DNA of 64,000 nt, taken from the NCBI RefSeq assembly GCF_000827885.1, contig NZ_JTKH01000009.1, positions 1 through 64,000 of the forward strand, in the 5' to 3' direction. The notes under the pieces are model-generated. The model was not told the origin of the DNA. It searched no databases and worked only from the letters and a program-made list of their open reading frames with translations. This document shows, piece after piece, positions 47,734 to 58,636 of the stretch. Origin of the DNA: Vibrio renipiscarius. Lineage in GTDB: Bacteria > Pseudomonadota > Gammaproteobacteria > Enterobacterales > Vibrionaceae. A program made the translations under genes and the position numbers. Numbering within the stretch: the first letter of the stretch is position 1; each line of letters begins with the position of its first letter.

Positions 47734-48663
47734 TTATTTACGAATTAAAATCTCTTCCACTAAATGATTCTTTCCCTTCTTAAGCACTAATTGTGCGCGC
47801 CCCTTTGTGGGCAACACGTTTTCTTGAAGGTTAACGCCGTTAATGGTGCGCCAAATCTCTTTTGCTTTGTTGATGGCCTCTTGCTCACTCAGCTGTGTGT
47901 AGTGGCTAAAATAGGATCCTGGCTCAGCAAAAGCACCTTGACGGAATTTAAGAAAGCGAGCGATATACCAGCTTTCAATCACATCCGTATCGGCATCAAC
48001 ATACAAAGTGAAATCAAGGAAGTCAGAGACAAAGACACGATGAGGATCGTGTGGGTAATCCATGCCACTTTGCAGTACGTTGAGCCCTTCGATAATCAAA
48101 ACGTCGGGGCGGTCAATGACTTTCACGTCATCGGTAATGTCATAGGTCAAATGCGAATATTGCGGAACCTGCAAATGAGGTTTGCCGGATTTGATGTCAG
48201 AGACAAATTCGACGAGGCGTTTAATATCGTAAGATTCAGGAAAGCCCTTTCGGTGCATAATCCCGCGCTCATTCAGCACCTTCTTTGGATACAGAAAACC
48301 ATCCGTGGTCACCAGCTCAACCTTGGAGTGGTTATCCCAACGAGACAGTAACGCCTTAAGCAGTCGAGCGGTGGTGCTTTTGCCCACGGCCACACTGCCG
48401 GCGATGCCAATGATGAACGGCGGCGCATTATCCTTCGCTTTATCACCAAGAAAATTTTGCAAGACCGAGTTACGATTTTGACGAGCAGCGATATAAAGAT
48501 TGAGCAAACGAGCCAAAGGCAGGTAAATCTCTACAGATTCTTCCATGGTTAGACTTTCGTTCACACCTTGCAGCTCTTTTAAGTCTTGTTCAGACAAAGT
48601 CATGGGTACTGAATTTCTGAGCTCAGCCCATTGCTGCCTATTAAAAGAGAGGTATGGCGTCAT
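47734..48663 (-). CDS. coaA: Pantothenate kinase, type I
   Basis: A 309-aa cytosolic enzyme that phosphorylates pantothenate, the controlled step of CoA synthesis; in E. coli it is inhibited by CoA. Walker [10 protein letters not shown] (89-97), [15 protein letters not shown] and the C-terminal [14 protein letters not shown] end match the family. It is divergent from the tRNA-tufB operon, as in E. coli. Confidence 0.97.
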   Translation of the reverse strand: MTPYLSFNRQQWAELRNSVPMTLSEQDLKELQGVNESLTMEESVEIYLPLARLLNLYIAARQNRNSVLQNFLGDKAKDNAPPFIIGIAGSVAVGKSTTARLLKALLSRWDNHSKVELVTTDGFLYPKKVLNERGIMHRKGFPESYDIKRLVEFVSDIKSGKPHLQVPQYSHLTYDITDDVKVIDRPDVLIIEGLNVLQSGMDYPHDPHRVFVSDFLDFTLYVDADTDVIESWYIARFLKFRQGAFAEPGSYFSHYTQLSEQEAINKAKEIWRTINGVNLQENVLPTKGRAQLVLKKGKNHLVEEILIRK

Positions 48664-48826
48664 AGTTTCCCTAATCGATTTATCGCACTGAGGGGGGAAA
48701 ATACATCAAGCGAAAGAGAAAGAAAATGACAGACGCTCCAGAATTGTTTTTTACGATAATAATTGCATGAAAAATCGGCAAGTGAAGAGAAAATTGATAA
48801 AAAAAATACTTTTTTCAAATTTACCC

Positions 48827-48855
48827 TTGCAAGGTAGAAAATCATTCAATAGAAT
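48827..48855 (+). promoter_or_regulatory. Promoter of the tRNA-Thr/Tyr/Gly/Thr-tufB operon
   Basis: TTGCAA, a 17-bp spacer, then TAGAAT. An AT-rich block at about 48791-48820 sits where an UP element would bind the RNA polymerase alpha subunit. GCGCACC after the -10 is a GC-rich discriminator, typical of stringently controlled stable-RNA promoters. The first tRNA starts 14 nt after the -10. Confidence 0.8.
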
Positions 48856-48868
48856 GCGCACCACTTAT

Positions 48869-48944
<76 letters not shown>

Positions 48945-48995
48945 TTCTCTCCTGTTTCTTCGAAACGCCGTAGTGAGAATGGAATGTAAAAATTT

Positions 48996-49080
<85 letters not shown>

Positions 49081-49114
49081 TATTCTTTAGGAAATAGCTC
49101 GAAGAGTTACGTGT

Positions 49115-49189
<75 letters not shown>

Positions 49190-49201
49190 ATCACTAGTGT
49201 T

Positions 49202-49277
<76 letters not shown>

Positions 49278-49379
49278 GCTCCCAAAGCAAAATTTTCCTT
49301 TTGATGTATACTTTATCACCAATAAGTTTGGTTACGTGGTCATTTGCGCCACTTAAATCCGTACCTAGAGGGACTATTC

Positions 49380-50564
49380 ATGTCTAAAGAAAAATTTGAA
49401 CGTGTAAAACCGCACGTAAACGTTGGTACTATCGGCCACGTTGACCACGGTAAAACTACTCTTACTGCAGCTATCTGTACTACTCTATCTAAAGTATACG
49501 GCGGTTCTGCTCGTGACTTCGCTTCAATCGATAACGCTCCTGAAGAGCGCGAGCGCGGCATCACAATCTCTACTTCTCACGTAGAGTACGATACTCCAGC
49601 ACGTCACTACGCACACGTAGACTGTCCAGGACACGCGGATTATGTTAAAAACATGATCACTGGTGCTGCACAAATGGACGGCGGTATCCTAGTTGTTGCT
49701 GCAACTGATGGTCCAATGCCTCAAACTCGTGAGCACATCCTACTAGGCCGTCAGGTTGGTATCCCTTACATCATCGTATTCATGAACAAATGTGACATGG
49801 TAGATGACGAAGAGCTACTTGAACTAGTAGAAATGGAAGTTCGTGAACTTCTTTCTGAGTACGATTTCCCAGGTGATGACCTACCAGTTATCCAAGGTTC
49901 TGCACTAGGCGCACTAAACGGCGAAGAGCAGTGGGAAGCTAAGATCATTGAACTTGCAGAAGCTCTAGATTCTTACATTCCAGAACCTGAGCGTGCAATC
50001 GATATGCCATTCCTAATGCCAATCGAAGACGTATTCTCAATCCAAGGTCGTGGTACAGTAGTAACTGGCCGTATCGAGCGCGGTATCCTAAACGTAGGTG
50101 ACGAAGTAGCAATCATCGGTATCAAAGATACTACGACTACTACTTGTACTGGTGTTGAAATGTTCCGTAAACTGCTTGACGAAGGTCGTGCAGGTGAGAA
50201 CGTTGGTGCACTTCTACGTGGTACTAAGCGTGATGACGTTGAACGTGGCCAAGTACTTGCTAAGCCTGGTTCAATCACTCCACACACTAAGTTCGAGTCA
50301 GAAGTATACGTACTTTCTAAAGATGAAGGCGGCCGTCATACTCCGTTCTTCAAAGGCTACCGTCCACAGTTCTACTTCCGTACAACTGACGTAACTGGTG
50401 ATATCTCTCTACCAGAAGGCGTAGAAATGGTAATGCCAGGCGACAACATCCAAATGATCGTTGAGCTAATCGCTCCAATCGCAATGGATGATGGCCTACG
50501 TTTCGCTATCCGTGAAGGTGGCCGTACTGTAGGTGCTGGTGTTGTTGCTAAAATCTTCGAATAA
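49380..50564 (+). CDS. tufB: Elongation factor Tu
   Basis: A 394-aa GTPase that delivers aminoacyl-tRNA to the ribosome. GTP-binding motifs GHVDHGKT (19-26), DCPGH and NKCD are intact, then two beta-barrel domains. Length equals E. coli. I place the start at [10 protein letters not shown] (49380); the open frame extends 12 codons upstream without support. Codon use is strongly biased, with CTA the main Leu codon. The tRNA cluster is immediately upstream and part of the transcript. Confidence 0.98.
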   Translation: MSKEKFERVKPHVNVGTIGHVDHGKTTLTAAICTTLSKVYGGSARDFASIDNAPEERERGITISTSHVEYDTPARHYAHVDCPGHADYVKNMITGAAQMDGGILVVAATDGPMPQTREHILLGRQVGIPYIIVFMNKCDMVDDEELLELVEMEVRELLSEYDFPGDDLPVIQGSALGALNGEEQWEAKIIELAEALDSYIPEPERAIDMPFLMPIEDVFSIQGRGTVVTGRIERGILNVGDEVAIIGIKDTTTTTCTGVEMFRKLLDEGRAGENVGALLRGTKRDDVERGQVLAKPGSITPHTKFESEVYVLSKDEGGRHTPFFKGYRPQFYFRTTDVTGDISLPEGVEMVMPGDNIQMIVELIAPIAMDDGLRFAIREGGRTVGAGVVAKIFE

Positions 50565-50624
50565 TTCTTAGGAATTAGCTGAAGACTTCAGAAAATCTTG
50601 AATAAGATTTGACGAACCAGTAGC

Positions 50625-50653
50625 AAAAAGGGCATCATTTGATGCCCTTTTTC
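50625..50653 (+). terminator. Terminator of tufB
   Basis: A 13-bp stem AAAAAGGGCATCA/TGATGCCCTTTTT with a short TT-type loop, then T-rich sequence. It ends the tRNA-tufB operon before secE. Confidence 0.93.
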
Positions 50654-50838
50654 TGCACAAAAAATAATGTTTGCTGAATTATTGTTCATGTAGGCATTAG
50701 CAGGAATTTTTTGGCAAAAAGTAATTTTGGTCAATAAAAGAGGACGTCAATTTTTTAGAAAATTGGTCGTTTCATGGATTTGCCCTGCAGCAGCGGGGTT
50801 GTTGTCGTCTATATTAAGACTTGTGACAGGTTGGTTTT

Positions 50839-51219
50839 ATGAAAGCAAATAATGCTGAAACTCCTGAGAGCTCAAATGGCGCAGATATCTTTAAGTGGGT
50901 AATCACTTTTGTTCTGCTAACTGCCGCTGTTGTGGGTAATTACCTGTATGGTGATATGTCTGTAGTTATTCGTGCTGCAGGCGTTGTTGTACTAATTGCA
51001 GCAGCACTTGGTGTTGCGGCTACAACAACTAAAGGTAAAGCTTCGATCGTGTTTGCGAAAGAATCTCGTATGGAAGTTCGTAAAGTGGTTTGGCCAACGC
51101 GTCAAGAAACTCTGCAAACGACACTGATCGTTTTAGCTGTAAGTATTGTAATGGCTCTAGCACTTTGGGGCATTGACGGCATTATGGTTCGTCTTGTTGC
51201 ATTTGTGACTGGGGTATAG
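50839..51219 (+). CDS. secE: Preprotein translocase subunit SecE
   Basis: A 126-aa inner-membrane protein with three helices (about 18-38, 43-62 and 93-113), the gammaproteobacterial form. It stabilises SecY in the Sec translocon. The conserved cytosolic [20 protein letters not shown] precedes the last helix. It is 13 bp upstream of nusG and co-transcribed. Confidence 0.97.
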   Translation: MKANNAETPESSNGADIFKWVITFVLLTAAVVGNYLYGDMSVVIRAAGVVVLIAAALGVAATTTKGKASIVFAKESRMEVRKVVWPTRQETLQTTLIVLAVSIVMALALWGIDGIMVRLVAFVTGV

Positions 51220-51232
51220 AGGGTTTTTATTC

Positions 51233-51781
51233 ATGAGTGAAGCTCCAAAAAAACGCTGGTATGTAGTTCAAGCCTTCTCTGGTTTTGAAGGTCGTGTAGC
51301 TCAATCTCTTCGCGAGCATATCAAAATGCATAGCATGGAAGAGCTATTCGGTGAAGTACTTGTCCCTACTGAAGAAGTAGTGGAAATCCGCGCTGGGCAA
51401 CGTCGTAAGTCTGAGCGTAAGTTCTTCCCAGGTTACGTGTTAGTTCAGATGATCATGAACGATGAATCATGGCACTTAGTGCGTAGTGTTCCGCGTGTCA
51501 TGGGCTTCATTGGTGGTACCTCTGATCGTCCGGCTCCTATCACTGATAAAGAAGCTGACGCGATTCTTAATCGTCTTGAAAAAGCGAGTGAAGCACCTCG
51601 TCCACGTACTATGTACGAAGCGGGTGAAGTGGTTCGCGTGACCGATGGTCCATTTGCTGACTTCAACGGTACGGTTGAAGAAGTAGATTACGACAAGAGC
51701 CGCGTGAAGGTGTCTGTATCGATCTTTGGTCGTGCAACACCAGTTGAGCTTGAGTTCGGTCAAGTAGAAAAGCTTGATTAA
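51233..51781 (+). CDS. nusG: Transcription termination/antitermination protein NusG
   Basis: A 182-aa elongation factor that binds RNA polymerase and couples it to Rho or ribosomal S10. It has the NGN domain ([18 protein letters not shown]) and C-terminal KOW domain ([17 protein letters not shown]). Length matches the family (181). Confidence 0.98.
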   Translation: MSEAPKKRWYVVQAFSGFEGRVAQSLREHIKMHSMEELFGEVLVPTEEVVEIRAGQRRKSERKFFPGYVLVQMIMNDESWHLVRSVPRVMGFIGGTSDRPAPITDKEADAILNRLEKASEAPRPRTMYEAGEVVRVTDGPFADFNGTVEEVDYDKSRVKVSVSIFGRATPVELEFGQVEKLD

Positions 51782-51800
51782 AAAAACAACTCTTAGAGGG

Positions 51801-51829
51801 TTGTTTAAGGCGTGAATTATGACTATAAT
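51801..51829 (+). promoter_or_regulatory. Promoter of rplK-rplA
   Basis: TTGTTT, a 17-bp spacer, then TATAAT. The -10 lies in the loop of an inverted repeat whose arms are AAGGCGTGAA (51807-51816) and TTCGCGCCTT (51830-51839). The second arm gives a GC-rich discriminator. Confidence 0.75.
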
Positions 51830-51843
51830 TTCGCGCCTTTTTG
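51807..51843 (+). terminator. Probable secE-nusG terminator overlapping the rplK promoter
   Basis: The stem AAGGCGTGAA/TTCGCGCCTT (one G-U pair) is followed by TTTTGTTT. The same bases carry the rplK -10. Termination of nusG and initiation for rplK may compete. Confidence 0.6.
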
Positions 51844-51924
51844 TTTCTGTTGAAGCAAAAAGATTTTTACATAACGGGGAGCTGATCCGTTGATTAGCGT
51901 TTGAACCCATACTTAGGAAATATC

Positions 51925-52353
51925 ATGGCTAAGAAAGTTGAAGCTTATATCAAGCTACAAGTTGCTGCTGGCGCTGCAAACCCAAGTCCACCAGTTGGTC
52001 CTGCTCTAGGTCAACACGGTGTTAACATCATGGAATTCTGTAAAGCGTTCAACGCAAAAACAGAATCTCTTGAGAAAGGCATGCCGACTCCAGTAGTTAT
52101 CACAGTTTACAGTGACCGTTCTTTCACGTTCATCACTAAGACTCCTCCTGCTGCAACTCTTCTTCTGAAGGCAGCTGGTCTTAAGTCTGGTTCTGGTCGT
52201 CCAAACACTGAAAAAGTGGGCACGATTACTGAAGCTCAAATCCAAGAAATCGCAGAAACTAAAGCTGCTGATATGACTGGTTCTGATATTGAAGCGATGA
52301 AACGTTCTATTGCGGGTACTGCTCGTTCAATGGGCCTAGTGGTAGAGGGTTAA
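51925..52353 (+). CDS. rplK: 50S ribosomal protein L11
   Basis: A 142-aa protein of the GTPase-associated centre that binds 23S rRNA and is needed for RelA activation. Start [13 protein letters not shown]-terminal [13 protein letters not shown] loop intact. It is the substrate of PrmA, encoded at 10.8 kb. Length equals E. coli. Confidence 0.98.
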   Translation: MAKKVEAYIKLQVAAGAANPSPPVGPALGQHGVNIMEFCKAFNAKTESLEKGMPTPVVITVYSDRSFTFITKTPPAATLLLKAAGLKSGSGRPNTEKVGTITEAQIQEIAETKAADMTGSDIEAMKRSIAGTARSMGLVVEG

Positions 52354-52357
52354 GATC

Positions 52358-53059
52358 ATGGCAAAACTTACTAAGCGCATGCGCGTAATTCGCGAAAAAG
52401 TTGACGTAACTAAAGAGTACGACATCAACGAAGCTGTAGCTCTTCTTAAAGAACTAGCAACTGCTAAATTCGTAGAATCTGTTGACGTTGCTGTTAACCT
52501 AGGTATCGACGCTCGTAAATCTGACCAAAACGTTCGTGGCGCAACTGTGCTACCACACGGTACTGGTCGTGATATCCGCGTTGCTGTATTCGCTCAAGGT
52601 GCAAACGCTGAAGCTGCTAAAGAAGCTGGCGCTGACCTAGTGGGTATGGAAGATCTAGCTGAGCTAGTTAAAAAGGGCGAAATGAACTTCGACGTAGTTG
52701 TTGCTTCTCCAGATGCAATGCGCGTTGTTGGTCAACTAGGTACAATCCTAGGCCCACGTGGTCTGATGCCAAACCCGAAAGTTGGTACTGTAACTCCTAA
52801 CGTTGCTGAAGCGGTTAAGAACGCTAAAGCTGGTCAGGTTCGTTACCGTAATGACAAGAACGGTATCATCCACACTACAATCGGCAAAGTTTCTTTCGAA
52901 GCGAACCAACTACAAGAGAACCTAGAAGCTCTACTAGTTGCGCTTAAGAAAGCTAAGCCGTCTTCAGCGAAAGGCGCTTTCCTGAAGAAAGTTAGCATCT
53001 CTACTACAATGGGTGCTGGCGTTGCAGTTGAACAGGCTAGCCTGAACACTCAAGCGTAA
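52358..53059 (+). CDS. rplA: 50S ribosomal protein L1
   Basis: A 233-aa protein of the L1 stalk; in E. coli it also represses its own L11 operon by binding mRNA. It has the conserved [19 protein letters not shown]. It is 4 bp after rplK. Confidence 0.98.
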   Translation: MAKLTKRMRVIREKVDVTKEYDINEAVALLKELATAKFVESVDVAVNLGIDARKSDQNVRGATVLPHGTGRDIRVAVFAQGANAEAAKEAGADLVGMEDLAELVKKGEMNFDVVVASPDAMRVVGQLGTILGPRGLMPNPKVGTVTPNVAEAVKNAKAGQVRYRNDKNGIIHTTIGKVSFEANQLQENLEALLVALKKAKPSSAKGAFLKKVSISTTMGAGVAVEQASLNTQA

Positions 53060-53064
53060 TATAT

Positions 53065-53092
53065 TTGCTTAGGCGCAAAATTAATGTATAAT
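53065..53092 (+). promoter_or_regulatory. Promoter of rplJ-rplL-rpoB-rpoC
   Basis: TTGCTT, a 16-bp spacer, then TATAAT, 5 bp after the rplA stop. A perfect 9-bp inverted repeat TTAGGCGCA (53069-53077)/TGCGCCTAA (53095-53103) encloses the -10, and its second arm gives a GC-rich discriminator. Corresponds to the E. coli L10 promoter. Confidence 0.75.
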
Positions 53093-53353
53093 TCTGCGCC
53101 TAATATTTGTGGTTGGGGCTGAACTTTGGTTCGTAAAACTTTCGGGTTTTGCTGAATTATGACCCAGTCTCCGTCCAAGACCGTAGGTGTCTTTCTTTGC
53201 TTGCAAAGCTTGACTTAATCATCCTACGTAGATGGTGCCCGAACTGACAGAAAGCTCTATGTAAATAGTTACTTTCTTCTGGGAAGCACCTAAATAGCTC
53301 TCACTGTTGTGATAATAGTGAGTGGTGTAATAACAACCAGGAGTAAATCCAAG
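53093..53353 (+). ncRNA. L10 ribosomal protein leader
   Basis: A 260-nt untranslated leader before rplJ with several internal stems (for example around 53196-53213, CTTTGCTTGCAAAG-type) in the position of the known L10-(L7/L12)4 binding leader, which represses translation of rplJL. The identification rests on position, length and stem content; a covariance search would confirm it. Confidence 0.75.
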
Positions 53354-53848
53354 ATGGCTTTAAACCTTCTAGACAAAAAAGCAATTGTTGCTGAAGTCAA
53401 CGAAGCTGCCAGTGGTGCACTTTCTGCAGTTGTAGCTGATTCTCGCGGTGTAGCTGTGGGTGCAATGACTTCTCTACGTAAACAGGCTCGTGAAGCTGGT
53501 GTTTATGTACGAGTTGTTCGTAACACTCTAGCACGTCGTGCGGTTGAAGGTACTCAGTACGAGTGTCTAACTGACACTTTCACTGGTCCTACTCTAATCG
53601 CGTTCTCTAACGAGCACCCAGGTGCTGCAGCGCGTCTTTTTAAAGACTTCGCTAAAGAGAACAAAGAATTCGAGATCAAAGCTGCTGCATTTGAAGGCGC
53701 TCTAACTGACGCTGAACTACTAGCGACACTACCAACTTACGACGAAGCGATTGCACGCCTAATGATGTGCATGAAAGAAGCTTCTGCTGCGAAATTGGTA
53801 CGTACTATCGCTGCTATCCGCGATCAAAAAGAAGAAGCTGCGGCGTAA
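53354..53848 (+). CDS. rplJ: 50S ribosomal protein L10
   Basis: A 164-aa protein at the base of the L7/L12 stalk. Start [12 protein letters not shown]; the open frame extends upstream to 53309 without support. It binds L7/L12 through its C-terminal helix. Length agrees with E. coli (165). The L10 leader directly precedes it. Confidence 0.98.
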   Translation: MALNLLDKKAIVAEVNEAASGALSAVVADSRGVAVGAMTSLRKQAREAGVYVRVVRNTLARRAVEGTQYECLTDTFTGPTLIAFSNEHPGAAARLFKDFAKENKEFEIKAAAFEGALTDAELLATLPTYDEAIARLMMCMKEASAAKLVRTIAAIRDQKEEAAA

Positions 53849-53907
53849 GCCTTGCTTTTTTTACTGGTTGCAAAATAAACTTATTGTTGACTTAAAAGAG
53901 AATTGTT

Positions 53908-54273
53908 ATGTCTATTACTAACGAGCAAATCCTAGACGCAGTTGCAGAAATGTCTGTAATGCAAGTTGTTGAACTAATTGAAGCAATGGAAGAGAAATTC
54001 GGCGTATCTGCAGCAGCTGCTGTAGTAGCGGGCGGCGCAGCAGCAGCAGCTGTTGAAGAGCAAACTGAATTCGACGTAATCCTAACTGCTGCTGGCGCTA
54101 ACAAAGTACAAGTTATCAAAGCTGTACGTGGCGCAACTGGTCTAGGCCTTAAAGAAGCTAAAGGTCTTGTAGACTCAGCTCCTGCTGCTCTTAAAGAAGG
54201 CGTAGAGAAAGCTGAAGCTGAAGCTCTTAAAGCACAGCTAGAAGAAGCTGGCGCTTCTGTTGAAATCAAGTAA
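53908..54273 (+). CDS. rplL: 50S ribosomal protein L7/L12
   Basis: A 121-aa stalk protein that recruits translation factors. N-terminal dimer domain, an Ala/Gly-rich hinge (about residues 34-51) and C-terminal factor-binding domain with [20 protein letters not shown]. Length equals E. coli. It lies 59 bp after rplJ. Confidence 0.98.
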   Translation: MSITNEQILDAVAEMSVMQVVELIEAMEEKFGVSAAAAVVAGGAAAAAVEEQTEFDVILTAAGANKVQVIKAVRGATGLGLKEAKGLVDSAPAALKEGVEKAEAEALKAQLEEAGASVEIK

Positions 54274-54305
54274 TTATTACTTAATTTCATAGCCGTAAGG
54301 CTAAT

Positions 54306-54336
54306 GGCTGGTGGTTTATTAACCACCGGCCTTTTT
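54306..54336 (+). terminator. rplL-rpoB attenuator
   Basis: An 11-bp stem GGCTGGTGGTT/AACCACCGGCC (one G-U pair) with a 4-nt loop and then TTTTT. It lies inside the rplJL-rpoBC transcript, where E. coli has an attenuator that lets only part of the transcription reach rpoB. Confidence 0.85.
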
Positions 54337-54501
54337 GCGCTGTAGGGTCTAGGTGAATTTTCCCGCTGTTTAAGCACCTTTATCCGAGCAAAACTCATGA
54401 TATTCATCGAATGACGTGAGACTACAGTAAACAGTTGTTAGTCACTGTCCCACCCGTCAGGCGGACAGTTTGGGTCACTTATCAGCGAGCTGAGGAACCC
54501 C

Positions 54502-57500
54502 ATGGTTTACTCTTATACCGAGAAAAAGCGCATCCGTAAGGACTTTGGTACTCGTCCGCAAGTTTTGGACATTCCATACCTTCTATCGATCCAGCTCGAT
54601 TCGTTCGAAAAATTTATCGAACAGGATCCTGAAGGACAATACGGTCTTGAAGCTGCTTTCCGTTCTGTTTTTCCAATTCAGAGCTACAACGGCAATTCCG
54701 AGCTGCAATACGTTAGCTATCGTCTTGGTGAGCCAGTTTTTGATGTTAAAGAATGTCAAATTCGCGGTGTTACTTATTCGAAGCCACTACGCGTAAAACT
54801 ACGCCTTGTGATCTTTGATCGAGACGCACCAGCAGGTACTGTAAAAGACATTAAAGAACAAGAAGTCTACATGGGCGAAATTCCGCTTATGACAGACAAT
54901 GGTACCTTCGTAATTAATGGTACCGAGAGGGTTATCGTATCCCAGCTGCATAGAAGCCCAGGCGTTTTCTTCGACAGCGATAAGGGTAAGACCCACTCAT
55001 CAGGCAAAGTTTTATACAACGCACGTATCATTCCTTACCGTGGCTCATGGTTAGACTTTGAGTTCGATCCTAAGGATAACTTATACGTACGTATCGACCG
55101 TCGTCGTAAACTACCTGCGTCAATCATCCTACGTGCACTTGGTAAGACTACCGAAGAGATCCTTGATCTATTCTTCGAGAAAGTTAACTTCCAAGTGAAA
55201 GATCAAACTCTATTAATGGAGTTGATCCCAGAGCGTCTACGTGGTGAGACGGCTTCATTTGATATTGAAGCAAACGGCAAAGTTTACATCGAGCAAGGTC
55301 GCCGCGTAACTGCGCGTCATATTCGTCAACTTGAAAAAGAAGGCGTTGACCACATCGAAGTACCTGTTGAGTACATCGTTGGTAAAGTTGCGGCACAAGA
55401 TTACGTAAACGAAGCGACTGGCGAAGTGATCGTTTCTGCTAACCAAGAGATCAGTCTTGAAGCGTTAGCGAACCTATCTCAAGCTGGCCACAAAGCGCTA
55501 GAAGTTCTATTCACGAACGATCTAGACCACGGCCCATTCATGTCAGAAACGGTACGCGTTGACAGCACTGTTGATCGTATTTCTGCACTGGTAGAAATCT
55601 ACCGCATGATGCGCCCTGGCGAGCCGCCAACGAAAGAAGCGGCTGAATCTTTGTTCGAAAGCCTATTCTTCTCTGAAGAGCGCTACGATCTATCGACTGT
55701 TGGCCGTATGAAGTTCAACAGCTCAATTGGTCGTGCTGACGCAGACGAGCAAGGTACGCTAGACGAGCTAGATATCATCGAAGTGATGAAGAAGCTGATC
55801 TCGATTCGTAACGGTAAAGGCGAAGTGGACGATATCGACCACCTTGGCAACCGTCGTATCCGTTCAGTTGGCGAAATGGCTGAGAACCAATTCCGTGTTG
55901 GTCTTGTACGTGTTGAACGTGCAGTGAAAGAGCGCCTAAGCCTTGGTGACCTTGATGCAATCATGCCTCAAGATCTAATCAACGCTAAGCCTATTTCAGC
56001 AGCGGTTAAAGAATTCTTTGGCTCTTCACAGCTTTCACAGTTTATGGACCAAAACAACCCGTTATCAGAAGTGACGCACAAACGTCGTATTTCTGCATTG
56101 GGTCCTGGCGGTCTTACTCGTGAACGCGCTGGCTTTGAAGTACGTGACGTACACGTAACTCACTACGGTCGTCTATGTCCGATCGAAACGCCAGAAGGTC
56201 CAAACATCGGTTTGATCAACTCACTATCTGCGTTTGCGCGTTGTAACGAATACGGTTTCCTAGAAACTCCGTACCGTCGCGTAGTAGATGGCGTTGTAAC
56301 TGACGAAGTAGATTACCTATCTGCAATCGAAGAAGGTCAATACGTTATCGCTCAGGCGAACACGAAATTGACTGAAGAAGGTACATTTGATGATGAGCTA
56401 ATCACTGCTCGTCAGAAAGGTGAATCTGGTCTTCACCCTCGTGAACACGCCCAGTACATGGACGTTGCAACGAACCAGGTAGTATCTATCGCGGCATCGC
56501 TTATCCCGTTCCTAGAACACGATGATGCGAACCGTGCCTTGATGGGCGCGAACATGCAACGTCAGGCGGTTCCAACTCTACGTGCTGATAAGCCGCTAGT
56601 TGGTACTGGTATTGAACGTAACATCGCAGTTGACTCTGGTGTTACTGTTGTTTCGAAACGTGGTGGTTCTGTTCAGTCTGTAGATGCTTCTCGTATCGTT
56701 ATTAAAGTGAACGAAGAAGAATTGGTACCTGGCGAAGCTGGTATCGATATCTACAACCTAACAAAATACACTCGTTCTAACCAAAACACGTGTATCAACC
56801 AACGCCCATGTGTAATGCCTGGCGAACCGGTTGCTCGTGGCGACGTTCTTGCTGATGGTCCTTCAACAGACCTTGGTGAGCTAGCGCTTGGTCAGAACAT
56901 GCGTATCGCATTCATGCCTTGGAATGGTTACAACTTCGAAGACTCGATCTTAGTATCTGAGCGCGTAGTTCAAGAAGACCGTTTCACGACAATCCACATT
57001 CAAGAACTATCTTGTGTGGCGCGTGATACTAAGCTTGGTGCTGAAGAAATCACAGCTGACATTCCAAACGTAGGTGAATCTGCTCTGTCTAAACTAGACG
57101 AGTCAGGTATCGTTTACATCGGTGCGGAAGTGAAAGGCGGTGACATCCTTGTAGGTAAAGTCACGCCTAAAGGTGAAACTCAGCTAACACCTGAAGAGAA
57201 GCTACTACGTGCAATCTTCGGTGAGAAAGCGTCAGACGTTAAAGATACGTCTCTACGCGTACCAAACTCAGTTTCAGGTACGATCATCGATGTTCAAGTT
57301 TTCACTCGCGATGGCGTAGAGAAAGACAAGCGTGCGCTTGAAATTGAACAAATGCAGCTGAAAGAAGCGAAGAAAGACCTAACTGAAGAATTCCAGATTC
57401 TTGAGGGTGGCCTTCTTAACCGCGTTCGCTCTGTATTGCTAGATGGTGGTTACTCTGAAGCGAAACTAGGCACGACTGATCGTAAGAAGTGGCTAGAGCT

Positions 57501-58530
57501 AACGCTTGAAGATGATGCTCTACAGACTCAGCTTGAGCAACTAGCAGAGCAGTATGACGAGCTACGTGCAGACTTCGATAAGAAGTTTGAAACTAAGCGT
57601 CGTAAGATCACACAAGGTGATGATCTAGCACCTGGCGTACTGAAGATCGTTAAGGTTTACCTTGCGGTTAAACGTCGCATTCAGCCTGGTGATAAGATGG
57701 CAGGCCGTCACGGTAACAAGGGTGTAATCTCTAAGATCAACCCTGTTGAAGACATGCCATACGATGAAAACGGTCAACCGGTAGACATCGTACTTAACCC
57801 GCTGGGTGTACCTTCGCGTATGAACATCGGTCAGATCCTAGAAGTTCACTTAGGTCTGGCAGCGAAAGGTATCGGTGAGAAAATCAACAAGATGGTGAAA
57901 GAGCAGCAAGAGCTAGCGAAATTCCGCGAATTCCTGCAAAAAGTTTACGACCTAGGCGAAACTCGCCAGACAGTAGACATTGCTTCTCTATCTGATGCTG
58001 AAGTGCGTACATTGATCGGCAACCTACGTGGTGGTCTACCAATCGCAACACCAGTATTTGATGGTGCACCTGAATCATCAATCAAAGCTCTTCTAGAGCT
58101 AGCAGACCTGCCAACATCTGGTCAGCTTAAGTTGTTTGATGGTCGTACTGGTGATGAGTTTGAGCGTCCTGTAACTGTTGGTTACATGTACATGCTGAAA
58201 CTAAACCACCTTGTTGACGACAAGATGCACGCTCGTTCTACTGGTTCGTACAGCCTAGTAACTCAGCAACCACTTGGTGGTAAAGCTCAGTTCGGTGGTC
58301 AGCGTTTCGGTGAGATGGAAGTATGGGCACTAGAAGCATACGGTGCTGCTTACACGCTTCAAGAAATGCTAACCGTTAAGTCAGATGACGTTAACGGCCG
58401 TACTAAGATGTACAAAAACATCGTAGACGGTAACCACAGCATGGAACCTGGCATGCCAGAATCATTCAACGTATTGTTGAAAGAGATTCGCTCGCTAGGT
58501 ATCAACATCGAGCTAGAAGACGAAGAGTAA
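54502..58530 (+). CDS. rpoB: DNA-directed RNA polymerase subunit beta
   Basis: The 1342-aa beta subunit, same length as E. coli. The rifampicin region is wild type: [16 protein letters not shown] with Asp516, [13 protein letters not shown] beyond, and no known resistance substitution. C-terminal [20 protein letters not shown] is intact. 228 bp separate it from rplL, with the attenuator and a small hairpin (ACTGTCC/GGACAGT near 54443-54468) between. Confidence 0.99.
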   Translation: MVYSYTEKKRIRKDFGTRPQVLDIPYLLSIQLDSFEKFIEQDPEGQYGLEAAFRSVFPIQSYNGNSELQYVSYRLGEPVFDVKECQIRGVTYSKPLRVKLRLVIFDRDAPAGTVKDIKEQEVYMGEIPLMTDNGTFVINGTERVIVSQLHRSPGVFFDSDKGKTHSSGKVLYNARIIPYRGSWLDFEFDPKDNLYVRIDRRRKLPASIILRALGKTTEEILDLFFEKVNFQVKDQTLLMELIPERLRGETASFDIEANGKVYIEQGRRVTARHIRQLEKEGVDHIEVPVEYIVGKVAAQDYVNEATGEVIVSANQEISLEALANLSQAGHKALEVLFTNDLDHGPFMSETVRVDSTVDRISALVEIYRMMRPGEPPTKEAAESLFESLFFSEERYDLSTVGRMKFNSSIGRADADEQGTLDELDIIEVMKKLISIRNGKGEVDDIDHLGNRRIRSVGEMAENQFRVGLVRVERAVKERLSLGDLDAIMPQDLINAKPISAAVKEFFGSSQLSQFMDQNNPLSEVTHKRRISALGPGGLTRERAGFEVRDVHVTHYGRLCPIETPEGPNIGLINSLSAFARCNEYGFLETPYRRVVDGVVTDEVDYLSAIEEGQYVIAQANTKLTEEGTFDDELITARQKGESGLHPREHAQYMDVATNQVVSIAASLIPFLEHDDANRALMGANMQRQAVPTLRADKPLVGTGIERNIAVDSGVTVVSKRGGSVQSVDASRIVIKVNEEELVPGEAGIDIYNLTKYTRSNQNTCINQRPCVMPGEPVARGDVLADGPSTDLGELALGQNMRIAFMPWNGYNFEDSILVSERVVQEDRFTTIHIQELSCVARDTKLGAEEITADIPNVGESALSKLDESGIVYIGAEVKGGDILVGKVTPKGETQLTPEEKLLRAIFGEKASDVKDTSLRVPNSVSGTIIDVQVFTRDGVEKDKRALEIEQMQLKEAKKDLTEEFQILEGGLLNRVRSVLLDGGYSEAKLGTTDRKKWLELTLEDDALQTQLEQLAEQYDELRADFDKKFETKRRKITQGDDLAPGVLKIVKVYLAVKRRIQPGDKMAGRHGNKGVISKINPVEDMPYDENGQPVDIVLNPLGVPSRMNIGQILEVHLGLAAKGIGEKINKMVKEQQELAKFREFLQKVYDLGETRQTVDIASLSDAEVRTLIGNLRGGLPIATPVFDGAPESSIKALLELADLPTSGQLKLFDGRTGDEFERPVTVGYMYMLKLNHLVDDKMHARSTGSYSLVTQQPLGGKAQFGGQRFGEMEVWALEAYGAAYTLQEMLTVKSDDVNGRTKMYKNIVDGNHSMEPGMPESFNVLLKEIRSLGINIELEDEE

Positions 58531-58540
58531 TCTCTTTATT

Positions 58541-58615
58541 CCCTGAGCGAGAGCTCAGGGAAATTAAAGCGATTATCGGTAAAAAGGTGTTCACTTTTGC
58601 GGGTGAACTCCTTTT
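58541..58615 (+). repeat. Two hairpins between rpoB and rpoC
   Basis: First, a perfect 8-bp stem CCCTGAGC/GCTCAGGG with a GAGA loop (58541-58560). Second, AAAAGG-T-GTTCAC/GTGAAC-T-CCTTTT (58582-58615). Neither is followed by a T run. They may be RNA-processing or stability elements. Confidence 0.65.
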
Positions 58616-58636
58616 AACTCCTTACAGGAGCTGATT

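Noticed and set aside
50565..50838. Possible tRNA-Trp between tufB and secE
   Set aside because: No cloverleaf found; only the tufB terminator and AT-rich sequence.
55980..56120. Possible rifampicin-resistance change in rpoB
   Set aside because: The resistance region reads as wild type, including Asp516 and the [10 protein letters not shown] stretch; the Ile-to-Val change beside it is a normal species difference.
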